From positions 38,006,001 to 38,070,000 of the forward strand of contig CM114272.1 of assembly GCA_050084515.1 (NCBI GenBank): a stretch of DNA of 64,000 nt. Reading direction: 5' to 3'. The stretch's first letter is position 1; every line of letters starts with the position of its first letter. The DNA is from Blasia pusilla (lineage: Eukaryota; Marchantiophyta; Marchantiopsida; Blasiales). The notes beneath the pieces are model-generated. The model was not told where the DNA came from, made no database searches, and saw nothing but the letters and a program-made list of their open reading frames with translations. This document shows, piece after piece, positions 10,752 to 20,598 of the stretch. Both the position numbers and the translations under genes were made by a program.

Positions 10752-11765
10752 TCACATCCATACATCTGGGTCATCAAGGTCCAGCACCTCACCAGCATCT
10801 CGACGAATGGCCACAAGTAAATCTGGCTCTCGGCCATAAAGTAGCAAGTACGGTGAAAAAGACGTTAAGGATGCCTGCTTGCTGAATCTGTATCCCATCG
10901 CCAACCACGGCAATTGGAGGTCCCAATCTCCTAGGTGACCTCTCTGCAAGCCATACTTGCGTAAACCCCTCTTCACCGTCAGCACAACTCTCTTTGCTAA
11001 TCCATCTGCCTCAGGATGATCTCGCGAAGTCGTGCGGTGGTCGATCGGCGCCTGATCACACAAGGCCTGGAACTCATCGCGAAACTCGGTACCCTGGTCT
11101 GTCAACACCTCAGCCGGTGCGCCATAATGACTCATCACTCTGTCAAGGAAGGCATAAGCTACTCCCTCACTCGCTTTGTCAGGCAATGCAACCAACTCGA
11201 TCCACTACGAGCAATGCTCGACCATCACCAACACATAATGACTGTGACGTTCCGTCAAAGGCAAAGGTCCTGCAAAATCCAAACTCCATCTATATCCTAA
11301 GCCCATGATCGATAATGGATGCAACTATGGAGTCGGAGCATTGAATGATGCTCGGACTCGATCACACACCATGCATCTGGCAACAAATTGTTGAACGTCA
11401 ATCTGCATGCCTCGCCACCAATATCGAATCTGGAGCAAGCTATACCTCCGCTTCACCCCAAAGTGACCCAACTCCTCGTGGGCATGCTGCACTAGTCGTG
11501 CGCTGTGCAAAGGATGCGGCACTACGCGTACTCTATCATCCTCCCAAACCCTCAAAACATGTGTCCCCTCCCAACGGAATCTTCTGGCCCGCTGTAGGAT
11601 CCGATCCCGCTCTCGAGCACTGACGTAGGGTGCTCGCAACCATGCTAGTACGAAGGTACTCCAAGACTTCTCCATCATCATGAATATCTTGACCATCTGT
11701 TGTCTCCTCGCTAGCCTCGGGATCCAAGGACTCTCCGCTAGACCTTGCCATCGAAGTCTCCACAC
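10752..11765 (-). pseudogene. Element B integrase
   Basis: Frames 11765-11325 and 11195-10752 make one integrase. The zinc part has HEELGHFGVKRR and CMVCDR (HHCC). The core has HYGAPAEVLTDQGTEF with the second Asp, then HPEADGLAKRVV, where the expected catalytic Glu of 'ADGLAERV' is Lys. Element C keeps the Glu. A stop breaks the core near 11200. It is followed directly by a linker and the PHD finger, not by a chromodomain. Confidence 0.85.
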
Positions 11766-12366
11766 TCTGGCTCTCCATAGCCAACATGCCTAAATAGGCT
11801 GACGTGTGCCATTCTGCCACTGACTCCTCATCACTCTCTCCATGCCATCGAGCTCCAATCGCATCTCGCAGACTCGGGCATGGGTTACGATTCAACCCAT
11901 CTGCATCTTGGTTGAGTGTCCCAGGTCTATGTACCACCTGAAAATCATACTTCTCCAACAACAGAGCCCATCTCGCAAGCTTCCCAGTAAGCTTGTCGGA
12001 CTCCATCAACCACTTCAGTGGTTGATGATCAGTGATGATGGTAAAAGGGTTGCTGAATAAGTAACACCTGAAATGCACTACAGCCCATACTGCAACCAAG
12101 CAGTCACCCTCATACGAGCTGTACTACGCCTCTACAGCGTTATTCGAGTGGCTAGCATAAGCCACCACAAACTCTCTACCCTCATCATCATGGTGGGTGA
12201 GCACCGCTCCAAGCTCCAACATGCTCCAATCTGTATGCAATTGGAAAGGACGCCCCCAGATCGATCTCCTCAAGATGGCCGTGGACGTCAACTTGTCTTT
12301 GAGCAACTGAAATGCTTGCTCCTGCTCATCCCCCCAGTGCCACTCGTGATCCATCTTGGTCAGCAA
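11766..12366 (-). pseudogene. Element B RNase H
   Basis: Reads HTDWSMLELGAVLTHHDDEG, then AYASHSNNA, FTIITDHQPLKWL and ARWALLLEKYDF, the Ty3 RNase H core, and leads into HRPGTLNQDADGLNRN. One stop (after NNAVEA) divides the two frames 12366-12124 and 12099-11536. Confidence 0.85.
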
Positions 12367-12596
12367 GTTAGCGGCTCCTCAATCGAATTGAATCCCTTGA
12401 CGTACCGCCGATAGAAGTTCGCCAATCCCATGAATGCGCGAACATGGCTCACATCTGTAGGACGTGGAATGCGTGAGATAGCCTCTACCTTTGTTTGCTG
12501 AACACCAAGGCCCCCTAGGTATATCGTATGACCCAAGTACTCAATCTGGTCGTAAAATAACTTGCACTTGCCTGGATTTAGCTTCAGCCCATGTAA

Positions 12597-13400
12597 TTAC
12601 AATCGTCGAAACACCTCCTCTAGATGTCGCTCATGCTCCTCAACCGTGACGCTAAAGACTACGATGTCATCAATATAACACCTAGAAAAATCCAGACCAG
12701 CAAAGATCCTATCCATGACCCTCTGAAACTCAACCGGGGTGTTCTTTAACCCAAATGGTAAGAACCGCCACTGGTACAAACAATCCTTCCCGTGAGGATT
12801 GATGCCCCAAAATCTTTGTCAGATTGCACTTTTGTCCTCCAATCTGATAGGCAATTGATGGTATCCGGCTCGCAAATCCAATGAACTGAAGACCTTTGCG
12901 TGACCAATCGCATCAAAGATCTCCTCAGGGGTGGGCATGGCATACCTATCAGACTTGGTCTGCCAATTGATAGTTCAGTTATCCCCACACATGTGCCTAT
13001 CCGTCCAGTTGTCATGCACATCCTTCTTGGCGGGCATGATAGTGGCAGATGCATACTCCCCATGCAACATCTCTACTAGTCCTGCTCCGACCAAGTCTTG
13101 GCTCCTACTTTGAATCAGAGCCCTCTCCATATTATTGTACCTGTAGGATTGTCGGAAGATCGGCGTATCACTCAACAACTCAATGCGGATCCCGGGTCCC
13201 TTCAGCGTACCCAAATCCTCCATGATAAATGCAAAGCAGGTCCTATAACTCCTGAGGAACTCATGTATCCGGCATCGCTCTCCTCCTGGCAACTTAGGGC
13301 CCATATCTGGCTCCCAAGTCTCCATCGTAACTATGGTAAGGACTCTTCGGCGCGGGTATAGATGGTTGCTATGGTGCAACCCCGTCTCGAACAACAACAC
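12597..13400 (-). pseudogene. Element B reverse transcriptase
   Basis: Motifs in order: IRIELLSDTPIFRQSYRY (entry to fingers), MPAKKDVHDN (fingers), KVFSSLDLRAGYHQ (first catalytic Asp), WRFLPFGLKN, and YIDDIVVFS (catalytic Asp pair), then HLEEVF. At least one stop (…MCGDN) and a short frame disturbance near 12820 interrupt it. The frame order protease, methyltransferase, reverse transcriptase shows that the methyltransferase is part of the polyprotein. Confidence 0.88.
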
Positions 13401-13671
13401 TTGGCCGCTCTCCTACAGCCAGCTGCAAACTCTGATCTCCTCCACGTGCCGTGTCCAGAACCACGCTCGATACTGTGGCTATCATCTCCTGGCGTACTTG
13501 CAAAACATCCCAAGAAGTCCAAGGGTGTCTCTCTCGATCTCCCCTGGTGTGTAGGTCTCCTTGGGTCTCGCCCCCAGCCACTGCCTCCACCATCTCGGTA
13601 GGCATGGGGCTCACCAACGCAACCGCTGTGATCTGTCGCGATCTCATACAACGTTGCTCAGCCACTCCCAA

Positions 13672-14620
13672 GCTAAGGATCCATGTCAAGTAGTTTAGGT
13701 CCATTGCCTGATCCAAGACATGGCGTCGTGATGCCTCTGATACTGATGATACTGCTGTCACTCCTGTGGGAAATCCCATTACTCGCTGTCTCTCGTCAAC
13801 GTTGGGCTCCACCAACCGCTGAACCTGATCATCCCAAACCAAGCCGGGACCGGCCTCCTTGTATGCATAGGAAGCGGGAAAACTCACAAACATGGGCAAG
13901 GCTGCCCGCGGCCTGCCTACCCTGTTGACCACAATCAATGGTGGTCAATCATCGTGCCTCACTGCCTGTGATCGACAACCTGGATCCAGAATCGAATTCA
14001 CTAAAAAATGGGAGGGGCGCTCCACTTTCGCATACGTCCTCTGTAACACCGCATGGGGTACCAAGTTGGTCCACCATAGACGCAGGCGATGGGCTCTAGA
14101 ACCTACACTCGCCGCATCCAAGAACACTGCTGGGTCGATCTAGGCACGCACCTGACAAGCACTCGTCACCACCCGTGACCTGGAGTCTCCTAAGATCGAC
14201 ACATTCTCCAAAACGTAGGCTGGAGAACGAGATTGGTGCTCCTTCAATTGCCGTAAGACCCTCAACATCTCCCAAAACAACCTGGATCGAGTGTCAGCCA
14301 ACCCGCTGCCTCGTCTAGCACTCGATTGGCCCTGACATGGCCAACCGACAATGACCAAATCTATGGTCCCTACCCACTCTAAGTCCTGCACCCCCAGCAA
14401 TGAAATATCCCTCGGTAGGGAACTCAGATACCCCTATACCGCGGACGCAGACAATAAGTCGGGAAAACTTAGGCATAAGTGCGCCACATGTCGTAGTGAG
14501 GCGCGCCTTGTAACATCATCACTCTCCACATACAGGTACTGATGTACTTGCACTCCTGCCAACAAAATAGCAACTAACCGGTGCTAATCCCTCCAAAGAG
14601 ATCTAACACTCGAATACCCT
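13672..14620 (-). pseudogene. DNMT3-like C5-cytosine DNA methyltransferase domain within element B pol
   Basis: C5-methyltransferase motifs appear in the correct order on the minus strand. Motif I is RVLDLFGGISTG (14620-14577), the SAM-binding loop, very close to the DLFDGISTG of animal DNMT3. Motif IV is IDLVIVGWPCQGQS with the catalytic Cys (codons 14340-14332). Motif VI is YVLENV (Glu-Asn-Val at 14208-14200). Motif VIII is AHRLRLWWTNL, matching DNMT3 'AHRARYFWGNL'. A late motif ERQRVMGFP (13785-13768) and a C-terminal RHVLDQAMDLNYLTWIL complete it. About 315 codons. This copy is dead: a frameshift just after motif I (about 14575) and stops at 14434, 14140 and 13945. The domain lies between protease and reverse transcriptase with LTRs outside, so it belongs to the element and not to a host gene. 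Confidence 0.9.
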
Positions 14621-14831
14621 CCTCCAGGATACACCACACAATGGGTGTGGTATCCAAGGGTGTCATCGTAGCACTCCCTGCTACCTCGGGTTCCTCAGAC
14701 CCGTCACGCTCCGATGCAAATGCTCCACGCGGTCTACACGTGGTTATCTGCCAATCGTCGAAGCTCCTCAATCGAGCCCAACAACGGCACCTCTCCTCCA
14801 CGGAATGATGCGGCTACCATAACACTCCTCT
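14621..14831 (-). other. Linker between element B protease and methyltransferase
   Basis: Coding-like but frameshifted: phrases VPLLGSIEELRRLAD in one frame and DWQITTCRPRGAF through EEPEVAG in another, leading directly into the methyltransferase motif I. It is acidic and probably unstructured. Confidence 0.55.
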
Positions 14832-15593
14832 TCATAGAAATGTAGGAACGGGAGTATCCTCTGCATGGACATGTCCCTCAATCAAATCACGAGGCCAAGT
14901 GATGGCACTACTAAATGCTGCTAAGGTCGCCATCTCTCCTGGCCGTTGCTCGATCACTGCACTTGTGAATCGAACGGGTAATGAGCTAAGACGCCCATCA
15001 CATGACTTCCATCCTAGTCTGTAGGATGCTGACTCCTCCCAATAATACAGGGAAAATCCCATCGCATATAACACTGCTCCACCAACCAAGACGTCATAGG
15101 ACTCTGCTTCTATCACTATTGCCTTGGCTCGCACCACGAACTCATGTGTAGGATGTCTCGGGCGAATCCTCAACCTGACATCCTTTCGGGTGATATAATG
15201 TGTAGTACTCGCTCCACCCAAGGATGTCTGTATCTGTAATGGACAACGCTCTACCTCGGCTCTCGTCAAGCCCAATCCTCTGAATGACGCTTTTCCCAAC
15301 ATCAGGGGTTGCGCTCGTGAATCCAACAAGACACGTTGCGGACTAAAAGCTCTACCTCCGGGACTCACCAACTGGAAGACCTCTCCTCGGTTATCTAGCA
15401 ACACAACACCAAGAGAAGCCATGGCACGCTCTATCGCGGGTCTAGCGAGCATCTCGGCCATCCTAGCAGCCATAGCCTGCCATGAATCTGAAGTGGACGG
15501 CCCGAGCATCCGCTCCAAGGGCAGGTCCATCACCTCCTCTACAATCACCTCTGAACGTGATGCAGAAACTCCAACTCCACGCTCACATAGCAT
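14832..15593 (-). CDS. Element B retropepsin-like protease region
   Basis: An open frame of 254 codons. The protease core is RVLLDSRAQPLMLGKASF (the usual Asp-Ser/Thr-Gly triad is Asp-Ser-Arg here), followed by TSLGGASTTHYITRK and YDVLVGGAVLYAMGF, which matches the flap and the second hydrophobic-Gly strand of a single-chain retropepsin. The Gly to Arg change in the active-site triad probably abolishes activity. Upstream it continues into gag, downstream into the methyltransferase. Confidence 0.75.
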   Translation of the reverse strand: MLCERGVGVSASRSEVIVEEVMDLPLERMLGPSTSDSWQAMAARMAEMLARPAIERAMASLGVVLLDNRGEVFQLVSPGGRAFSPQRVLLDSRAQPLMLGKASFRGLGLTRAEVERCPLQIQTSLGGASTTHYITRKDVRLRIRPRHPTHEFVVRAKAIVIEAESYDVLVGGAVLYAMGFSLYYWEESASYRLGWKSCDGRLSSLPVRFTSAVIEQRPGEMATLAAFSSAITWPRDLIEGHVHAEDTPVPTFL

Positions 15594-16536
15594 AGCGGGC
15601 AGCCGAAAAGCCTCGGCGGGCGTACCCCCCCAACGTCATAACATTGGAAGCTGAAAATAAAGGAGGGCGGTACACAATGGTGGCCGCCCCCAACAATGTG
15701 CTCGACACATGCCCCTCATGAGCATCAACAATAGGAGTTGTCGCACTCGCTTCTCCCATCGCCCTCTGTGCCTGCACACCAACAACATCACCAACTCTCT
15801 AGGAACTTTGATGAGGACCCATCGATCGGGTCCTCATCGCTTCGGACAACGTGAAAGACTGAGGAAGCCTTGTCTATTTTCTGGCTTCCCCTCACTGTGG
15901 ATCCAACTCTGCGGCTGCTCCACGCATCACAACTGCGGCGACCTCCATCTGGGCAACCCCGCACATCCAAGCAGGATCCTCCATATCTCTGGCTGCTCCA
16001 TATGATGTCGATGCCACGGATCCGGCATAGGGTAACCTCAATGCCATAGCGCAATCTGCTCCTATAGGTGTTGTATCTAAGCAGCCATCCCAGCCTCAGG
16101 TCCGGCGTCTGTCTAGGTGGTGGTACTCTACCTCCTCCACGGGCAACTCCACCACCCTGTCGGGCAACTCCAGCTCCTCGTCCCCCAACAGGACCACCTG
16201 GTCCATGATCTCTATGCCCATCCGGATTGGCTACTCGCTCCGGTGCCCTCTCTTGCCCTTGGTCTGGACGTAACTCAGAATGTAAACTGAAACACCTTGC
16301 GCGAGTATGACCATACCTCTGATAATAGTCACACCGATAACCTCCTAGTGCAGCAACATCTCCTCCTCCATGCTGAGGTACACGTCCATGACCTTGACGA
16401 GTGCAATTGCACTAATGATGGGCTCCACCACATGACCAACAAGTAATAGTAGGTGGCTGCTGCTGAGCCGCATATGAAGGCGCAGGTCTTTGTGACACGG
16501 CCCTCCGATATCCTCCCTGAGCTCGTGGTGCCACAA
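15594..16536 (-). pseudogene. Element B gag remnant with two zinc-knuckle-like motifs
   Basis: On the minus strand one frame reads TCWSCGGAHH.CNC (interrupted by a stop) and 40 residues later RCDYYQRYGHTRARC. Both are degenerate CX2CX4HX4C knuckles (in the second the second Cys is Tyr). Then comes a Gly/Arg/Pro-rich stretch. The N-terminal capsid part is missing, because the sequence meets the shortened 5' LTR at 16544. Confidence 0.6.
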
Positions 16537-16543
16537 CCGACTT

Positions 16544-17023
16544 ATCTCTCTCTACACCATCTCACACCATAGCTCTCAAAGGTGTGCACTCTCTCTCATG
16601 TCAAACCAAACCCACTCTCCTAATGAGAGGCTTGGGTTACACTCACAAGCCAAGAGACCATAGCTCTACCGCCTTATGCCAAGAGGTTCAACAAAGAGAG
16701 AATGAGCTCTCAAGCTCTCTCTCCTTGAGGTATACCCCTCCCCTCTCCCAAGCTCTCTCCATGGTAACCTATTCTCCTAAGTCACCTCCTTGGCTCTTGA
16801 CTTGATGTAGGAGGTCAAGGGCCACTTACCAAAAATACAAAGTCTATCATTTACTCAAAATGGTACTTACCTAAAATAGTAAGTTCTTCAATATGGCTCC
16901 AAATGAGCCGAAACGAAGGGGAAACCTGCTCTCTAAGGTCATCCTCGACATACTGAGCCTGTCCTCCACTACTTATGAAGGCGCTCTACTAGATCTCACC
17001 GATCTATCCTAAAAGACGTGACA
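16544..17023 (-). repeat. Element B 5' LTR, shortened at its inner end
   Basis: 480 bp nearly identical to 9445-9924, with visible differences such as gtcgat/gtctat and acgaagg/atgaagg. About 140 bp of the LTR end and the primer-binding site are missing on the inner side, where gag sequence begins directly. A small internal deletion is the simplest explanation. Confidence 0.88.
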
Positions 17024-17577
17024 TCTGCATTCGCATATAGCTTGTTCGCCCTGAGTTTTTCAAACACCATCTTCAAATGTCGAGCGTGCTCCTCTGGTGT
17101 TTTCGAATAGATGAGTATGTCATCTATGTAGATGATCACAAACTCATCCATCTCCTTATGAAAGATGGATTTCATCAAAGTGGTGAAGGTCGGAGGCGCA
17201 TTACAAAGACCGAAAGGCATTACCACAAAGTTGAACGAATCGTATCTCATCCTACACGCACTCCTCTCTACATCCGCTTTGGCAATCCAAATCTGATAAT
17301 ATCTTGATTTTAGGTCAATCCGGCTGAAATACTTGGCACCTGACAATCGATCAAAGAGGTCATCCATCCTCGGAAGAGGATAGTTGTTCCTTACCGTCAC
17401 TTTATTCAGGGCCTAGTAATCAACACAGAGTCTCTACTTTCCATCTTTCTTCTTCACAAAGAGAACGGGCGCTCCATAAGGTGACTTGCTAGTTTGGATG
17501 TAACCTCTCTCTAGGAGTTCACCCAACTGTTTCTTCAACTCAGCAAGTTCTTCTTGATTCAACCTATATGGCGCCTT
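17024..17577 (-). pseudogene. Element A reverse transcriptase, N-terminal part
   Basis: Minus strand: NYPLPRMDDLFDRLSGAKY, FSRIDLKSRYYQI (first catalytic Asp), VVMPFGLCNAPPTF and FVIIYIDDILIYSK (catalytic Asp pair), then HARHLKMVFEKLR and YANAD, where element B begins. Upstream of 17400 stops break the fingers subdomain. The rest of the enzyme resumes at 9303. Confidence 0.88.
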
Positions 17578-18492
17578 TCAAGGTGGTTGAGATCCGGGTA
17601 TCACCTCTATCTTATGATCAACCGCCCTATGTGGTGGCAACTCAATCGGAAGCTTCTTAGTCAACACATCTCCAAATTCTTTCACAACTCTCTTGAGTGT
17701 TTCAAGGATTCCCCTTGAAGCTGAGTTCTGATCTTTGCATCTCGCGCTTGCATCATCCTCTACTTGTCTCATCAAGCAAAGGAATCCTTCCTGTAACTCG
17801 ATCAAACTCGTCCTCGTCATGGCGTTCACCAACTCCGTCTTTCTAGGAACATCACAAACCAATCTGATGTCCGTCCATTTGCCATTAACCAAGACGCTCT
17901 ACCTCAAAGGTCTTTGCCTCAGTTCCACCTCATACTCATCCAAGAATGTGTTCCCCAAGACTCCATCGATTCCATCCACGTCGCAAACTGTGAAATTCTC
18001 CTTCAACTCGAATACTCCGCATCCCACAACTAGCTCTAAAACCAACTTTGAGGTCTGGTGGGACTTGCCTCCCTTGAATCCTACCCTAATGGGTTCATCC
18101 ACCTTAGTGGTTGGCAATCCCAACGCCTTCACGATTCTCGGGCTCAAGAATGAGTGCGAAGTACCTGTATCAACGAGCAACATCACATCGCGATCAGCGA
18201 TCTTGGATCTTAGGGAAACCAAATTGGGCATTCTCTTGGTGATTCGGAGAGATGTATCTAGATCTCCCGCCGAAAAGTGCATAGCAGCAAACGCAATCAT
18301 ACTCAGTTTACTAACCTCGAGGGAACGGCGGCCCTCTTGGCTTCGCACTGAGTTCCACTCGTTTTGCAGTTGGGGCAAGAGACCCTCCGTGGTCACGCTC
18401 ACCCCCATTCCAAACCCTCTTGGATGCCCCTTCATTTTTCGGTAACTTAGAAAAACTTTTTGACTCAAAGGGTTTTTTGTTTTAGACTTCAT
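17578..18492 (-). pseudogene. Element A protease and linker
   Basis: Frame 18492-17899 carries [18 protein letters not shown], the retropepsin Asp-Thr-Gly, then [13 protein letters not shown]. Frame 17892-17578 continues with the linker ending [20 protein letters not shown], which introduces reverse transcriptase. A frame break separates them. The gag zinc knuckle present in element D is missing here, with the frame running from gag straight to protease. Confidence 0.82.
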
Positions 18493-19201
18493 CGTCCCCT
18501 ATCCGCTCCGCGTACGTCTCTGGAATGTGAGGCATACAAAAGAGGGCCTTTTTGGCGCTTGGCTTGAGTCCACTTAAGAAGATCACCTTCTTTGTAAACT
18601 TATCCGTGGAAAGTGAGCTCATTTGTGCACTGAACTCTTGCACATAAGCGCTAAGGGATCCGCTTTGGCACAACCTCACAAACTCCATGCCATCGTGATA
18701 CTCCTGATATTTTGGAGTGAATCGGTTACCAATCAACTTCTTGAACTCTTCCCAACTCAAAGTTCTTCCACGGCCCAGATGCTCTTTGCAGTGAGCCATC
18801 CACCAATGGAGAGCGTGATCCTTCAGAAACGTGACTGCTAGAGTCACCTTGTCTTGCTCCTCTTCCCTTTGCGCTTTGAAGTAAAGTTCAAGTTTCGTTA
18901 GAAACTTGCTCACTTTCCGAGAACGCCCCATTCCTGTGAATGGCATTGGCAAATTTGTCTTACAAAGCTTTTTTCCGGAACTAGAGGCTCCATTCAATTT
19001 GAGTTCTACGATCACCTTGCTTTGTTGGGTCATGTGGTCCGCCATCACCTTCATCAAATCCATCATCTGGATATAAAAGGCCGGGTCGTTTGAGTTTGGA
19101 GCCGAAGGCCCCGCGGAAAGATTCGCGTTTGGGATATCCTCATGTCTGCGACTTAGCACTTCAGGAGTCGCTATCTCCTCCTCTGGCTCACGGTTCGTCA
19201 T
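18482..19201 (-). CDS. Element A gag (capsid region)
   Basis: 240 codons from 19201. The N-terminus is acidic, then DLMKVMADHMTQQSKVI (helix), CKTNLPMPFTGMGRS and FLTKLELYFKAQ, the start of the retrotransposon gag domain, then ALHWWMAHC, LSWEEFKKLIGNRF and YVQEFSAQMSSL. This is the Ty3 capsid fold signature. It ends GDDEV with a stop before the protease frame. It assembles the virus-like particle in active elements. Confidence 0.85.
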   Translation of the reverse strand: MTNREPEEEIATPEVLSRRHEDIPNANLSAGPSAPNSNDPAFYIQMMDLMKVMADHMTQQSKVIVELKLNGASSSGKKLCKTNLPMPFTGMGRSRKVSKFLTKLELYFKAQREEEQDKVTLAVTFLKDHALHWWMAHCKEHLGRGRTLSWEEFKKLIGNRFTPKYQEYHDGMEFVRLCQSGSLSAYVQEFSAQMSSLSTDKFTKKVIFLSGLKPSAKKALFCMPHIPETYAERIGDDEV

Positions 19202-19400
19202 TGATTTGTCTCTTGGATTTTTTTATTTGACTTGCAGCTTCCTTGGTTCTTTGCCCTTGATCGCCATTTGCGAGTCCTTACTTTCTCAGATCTCCTCCTC
19301 GTCTCTTGCGTTCCTCCTCATGCGTCAAGGTCTTCCTGCTTGAGTTCTTATCAAACGTCCACATCTTACACGACCCCAAGTTCACGCTCACCAAGGATTT

Positions 19401-19412
19401 GCTCTGATACCA
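19401..19412 (-). other. Element A primer-binding site
   Basis: The minus strand reads TGGTATCAGAGC, complementary to the 3' end of initiator Met tRNA. It lies 2 nt inside the 5' LTR end (19415). The same sequence occurs at 54944-54955 in element D. Confidence 0.9.
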
Positions 19413-19414
19413 CG

Positions 19415-20445
19415 TGTCGTGCGCCTACTCTCATTGAACGTTAATCTTTGTTGTTGCGGAAGCATGCGTTCAGTAGCTCACGCTCTCAACGCTGATCTGC
19501 ATCCAAACACACACTCTGTATGTTAGTCGGGTCTGGATCAATTAGCGGTTCTAACTTGCCGAGTCCTTGACTCGGCCTCTCGTCAACCTCAAACTTCCTA
19601 GTTTCGCGGTTTACAACACAACCAAGTCTCGAAAGACTTGGGACAGACTTTCTAGTCGGTTCAGGAACCTCAAATGGCGTTTCGCGTCTGGCGGTTCCAA
19701 TTGTCTGATGGACATCCAATGAGTCCCTAATCGAGACTCACACAACATGAATCATGGATTGGGATCCAAGTGTGGCGTACAAAGTCCACTCCTTTGGTTC
19801 AGGTTTGGGTTTAAGTTCCAACGCCAAACTTCCGTTCCATCCCGTGCCCTTGAGACGCCGTTTGGTGCTCAAAGTGGGGTTCATGTTCCAAGACATCTTG
19901 GAGAGACTCCCCCTTACTAGTACTTCTGGAGATCTCCGGGGTCCCCCTAACTTTAGGGAAAGACAACCGGGTCCCTCAAATTGGCCCTCAACCCGATTGC
20001 TCTCACAGTTGTTTTCGTCCAATATCCTAACATGTATTTATGCATTTTCTAGTATCTTTAGTGCGTTTGAAGCGTCTTAAGATAAGCTTTCTAACGCTCC
20101 CTTACTTGTTTCAAACACATCTTGAGGCTAAACGTTATGATCCAAAACACAGTCAAATTCCTCAAATGCTAATCGTGTTCCAAAACTAGTTCTCATCTCT
20201 TTGGCAACCAACCTTCCAAGACTCAACTCATCTCAAGTCTTGGTTTGCGTTTGATCTAGGTTTCCTGGTCGCGACCACTAACGCATGAAACTCACAACTC
20301 TGTTCCGCGTTTTGTCTCTTGGACTTTTCCAAGAGACCTTCCAAAAGCCTCTCCAAAGCGCGATCATCGCAACATGAGTCCACTTGAGGTCTGATGTTCC
20401 GCTTGGCCCCTATTTGGTGTTCGTTTGGTTATGAGGGTCGCGACA
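19415..20445 (-). repeat. Element A 5' LTR
   Basis: 1031 bp starting TGTCGCGACC and ending GTGCGCACGACA-like sequence on the minus strand. It corresponds end to end to the element D LTR (1024 bp) and in its first 400 bp to the truncated 3' LTR at 6013-6411. Confidence 0.9.
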
Positions 20446-20566
20446 AGAACTTAGAGACTACTAAGTAATATGTATTGGACTCTCAACAAGGTAATATAGA
20501 TGGTGTAATAAAGAGCTTGTTGGTTCATAGTTGGTGTTTTTGCACCAACATTCACAAGAGTCATAG

Positions 20567-20598
20567 GATGATAGAGAGCCTTGTTGCTCTCTATCATC
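20567..20598. other. Perfect 13-bp hairpin
   Basis: gatgatagagagc (20567-20579) pairs exactly with gctctctatcatc (20586-20598) around a 6-nt loop. A smaller inverted pair (gttggtg…caccaac) lies just upstream near 20530-20549. Confidence 0.75.

Larger units (their letters stand above)
9304..17023 (-). mobile_element. Element B: Ty3/gypsy element encoding a DNA methyltransferase and a PHD finger
   Basis: Minus-strand order: 5' LTR (17023-16544), gag with two degenerate zinc knuckles, protease, C5-DNA methyltransferase, reverse transcriptase, RNase H, integrase, PHD finger, a purine-rich tract, a partial LTR copy and the full 3' LTR (9924-9304). The LTR begins TGTCACGTC and ends GCACGACA. It sits in the reverse transcriptase of element A, with a short imperfect target duplication (CAGA/CGGA). 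The two LTR copies differ at only a handful of sites over 480 bp, so insertion is recent, yet the coding part has many stops and frameshifts. The 5' LTR lacks its last 140 bp or so, and no primer site is seen. A second, partial copy is element C. Confidence 0.92.
6013..20445 (-). mobile_element. Element A: Ty3/gypsy chromovirus, interrupted by element B
   Basis: On the minus strand the order is 5' LTR (20445-19415), primer site (19412-19401), gag, protease, reverse transcriptase, RNase H, integrase, chromodomain, a purine-rich tract and a 3' LTR cut off at 6013. The element is split at 17023/9304 by element B. With B removed, the reverse transcriptase frame joins up (…YANAD before, …DKSEFG after). 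LTR copies differ at many positions, mostly C/T, so it is old. Domain order and the C-terminal chromodomain place it in the chromovirus branch of Ty3/gypsy. It is the same family as element D. Several stops make it inactive. Confidence 0.93.

Noticed and set aside
13672-14620. Methyltransferase as a host gene invaded by retroelements
   Set aside because: It lies between protease and reverse transcriptase on the same strand with LTRs outside, and no intron or promoter context of its own.
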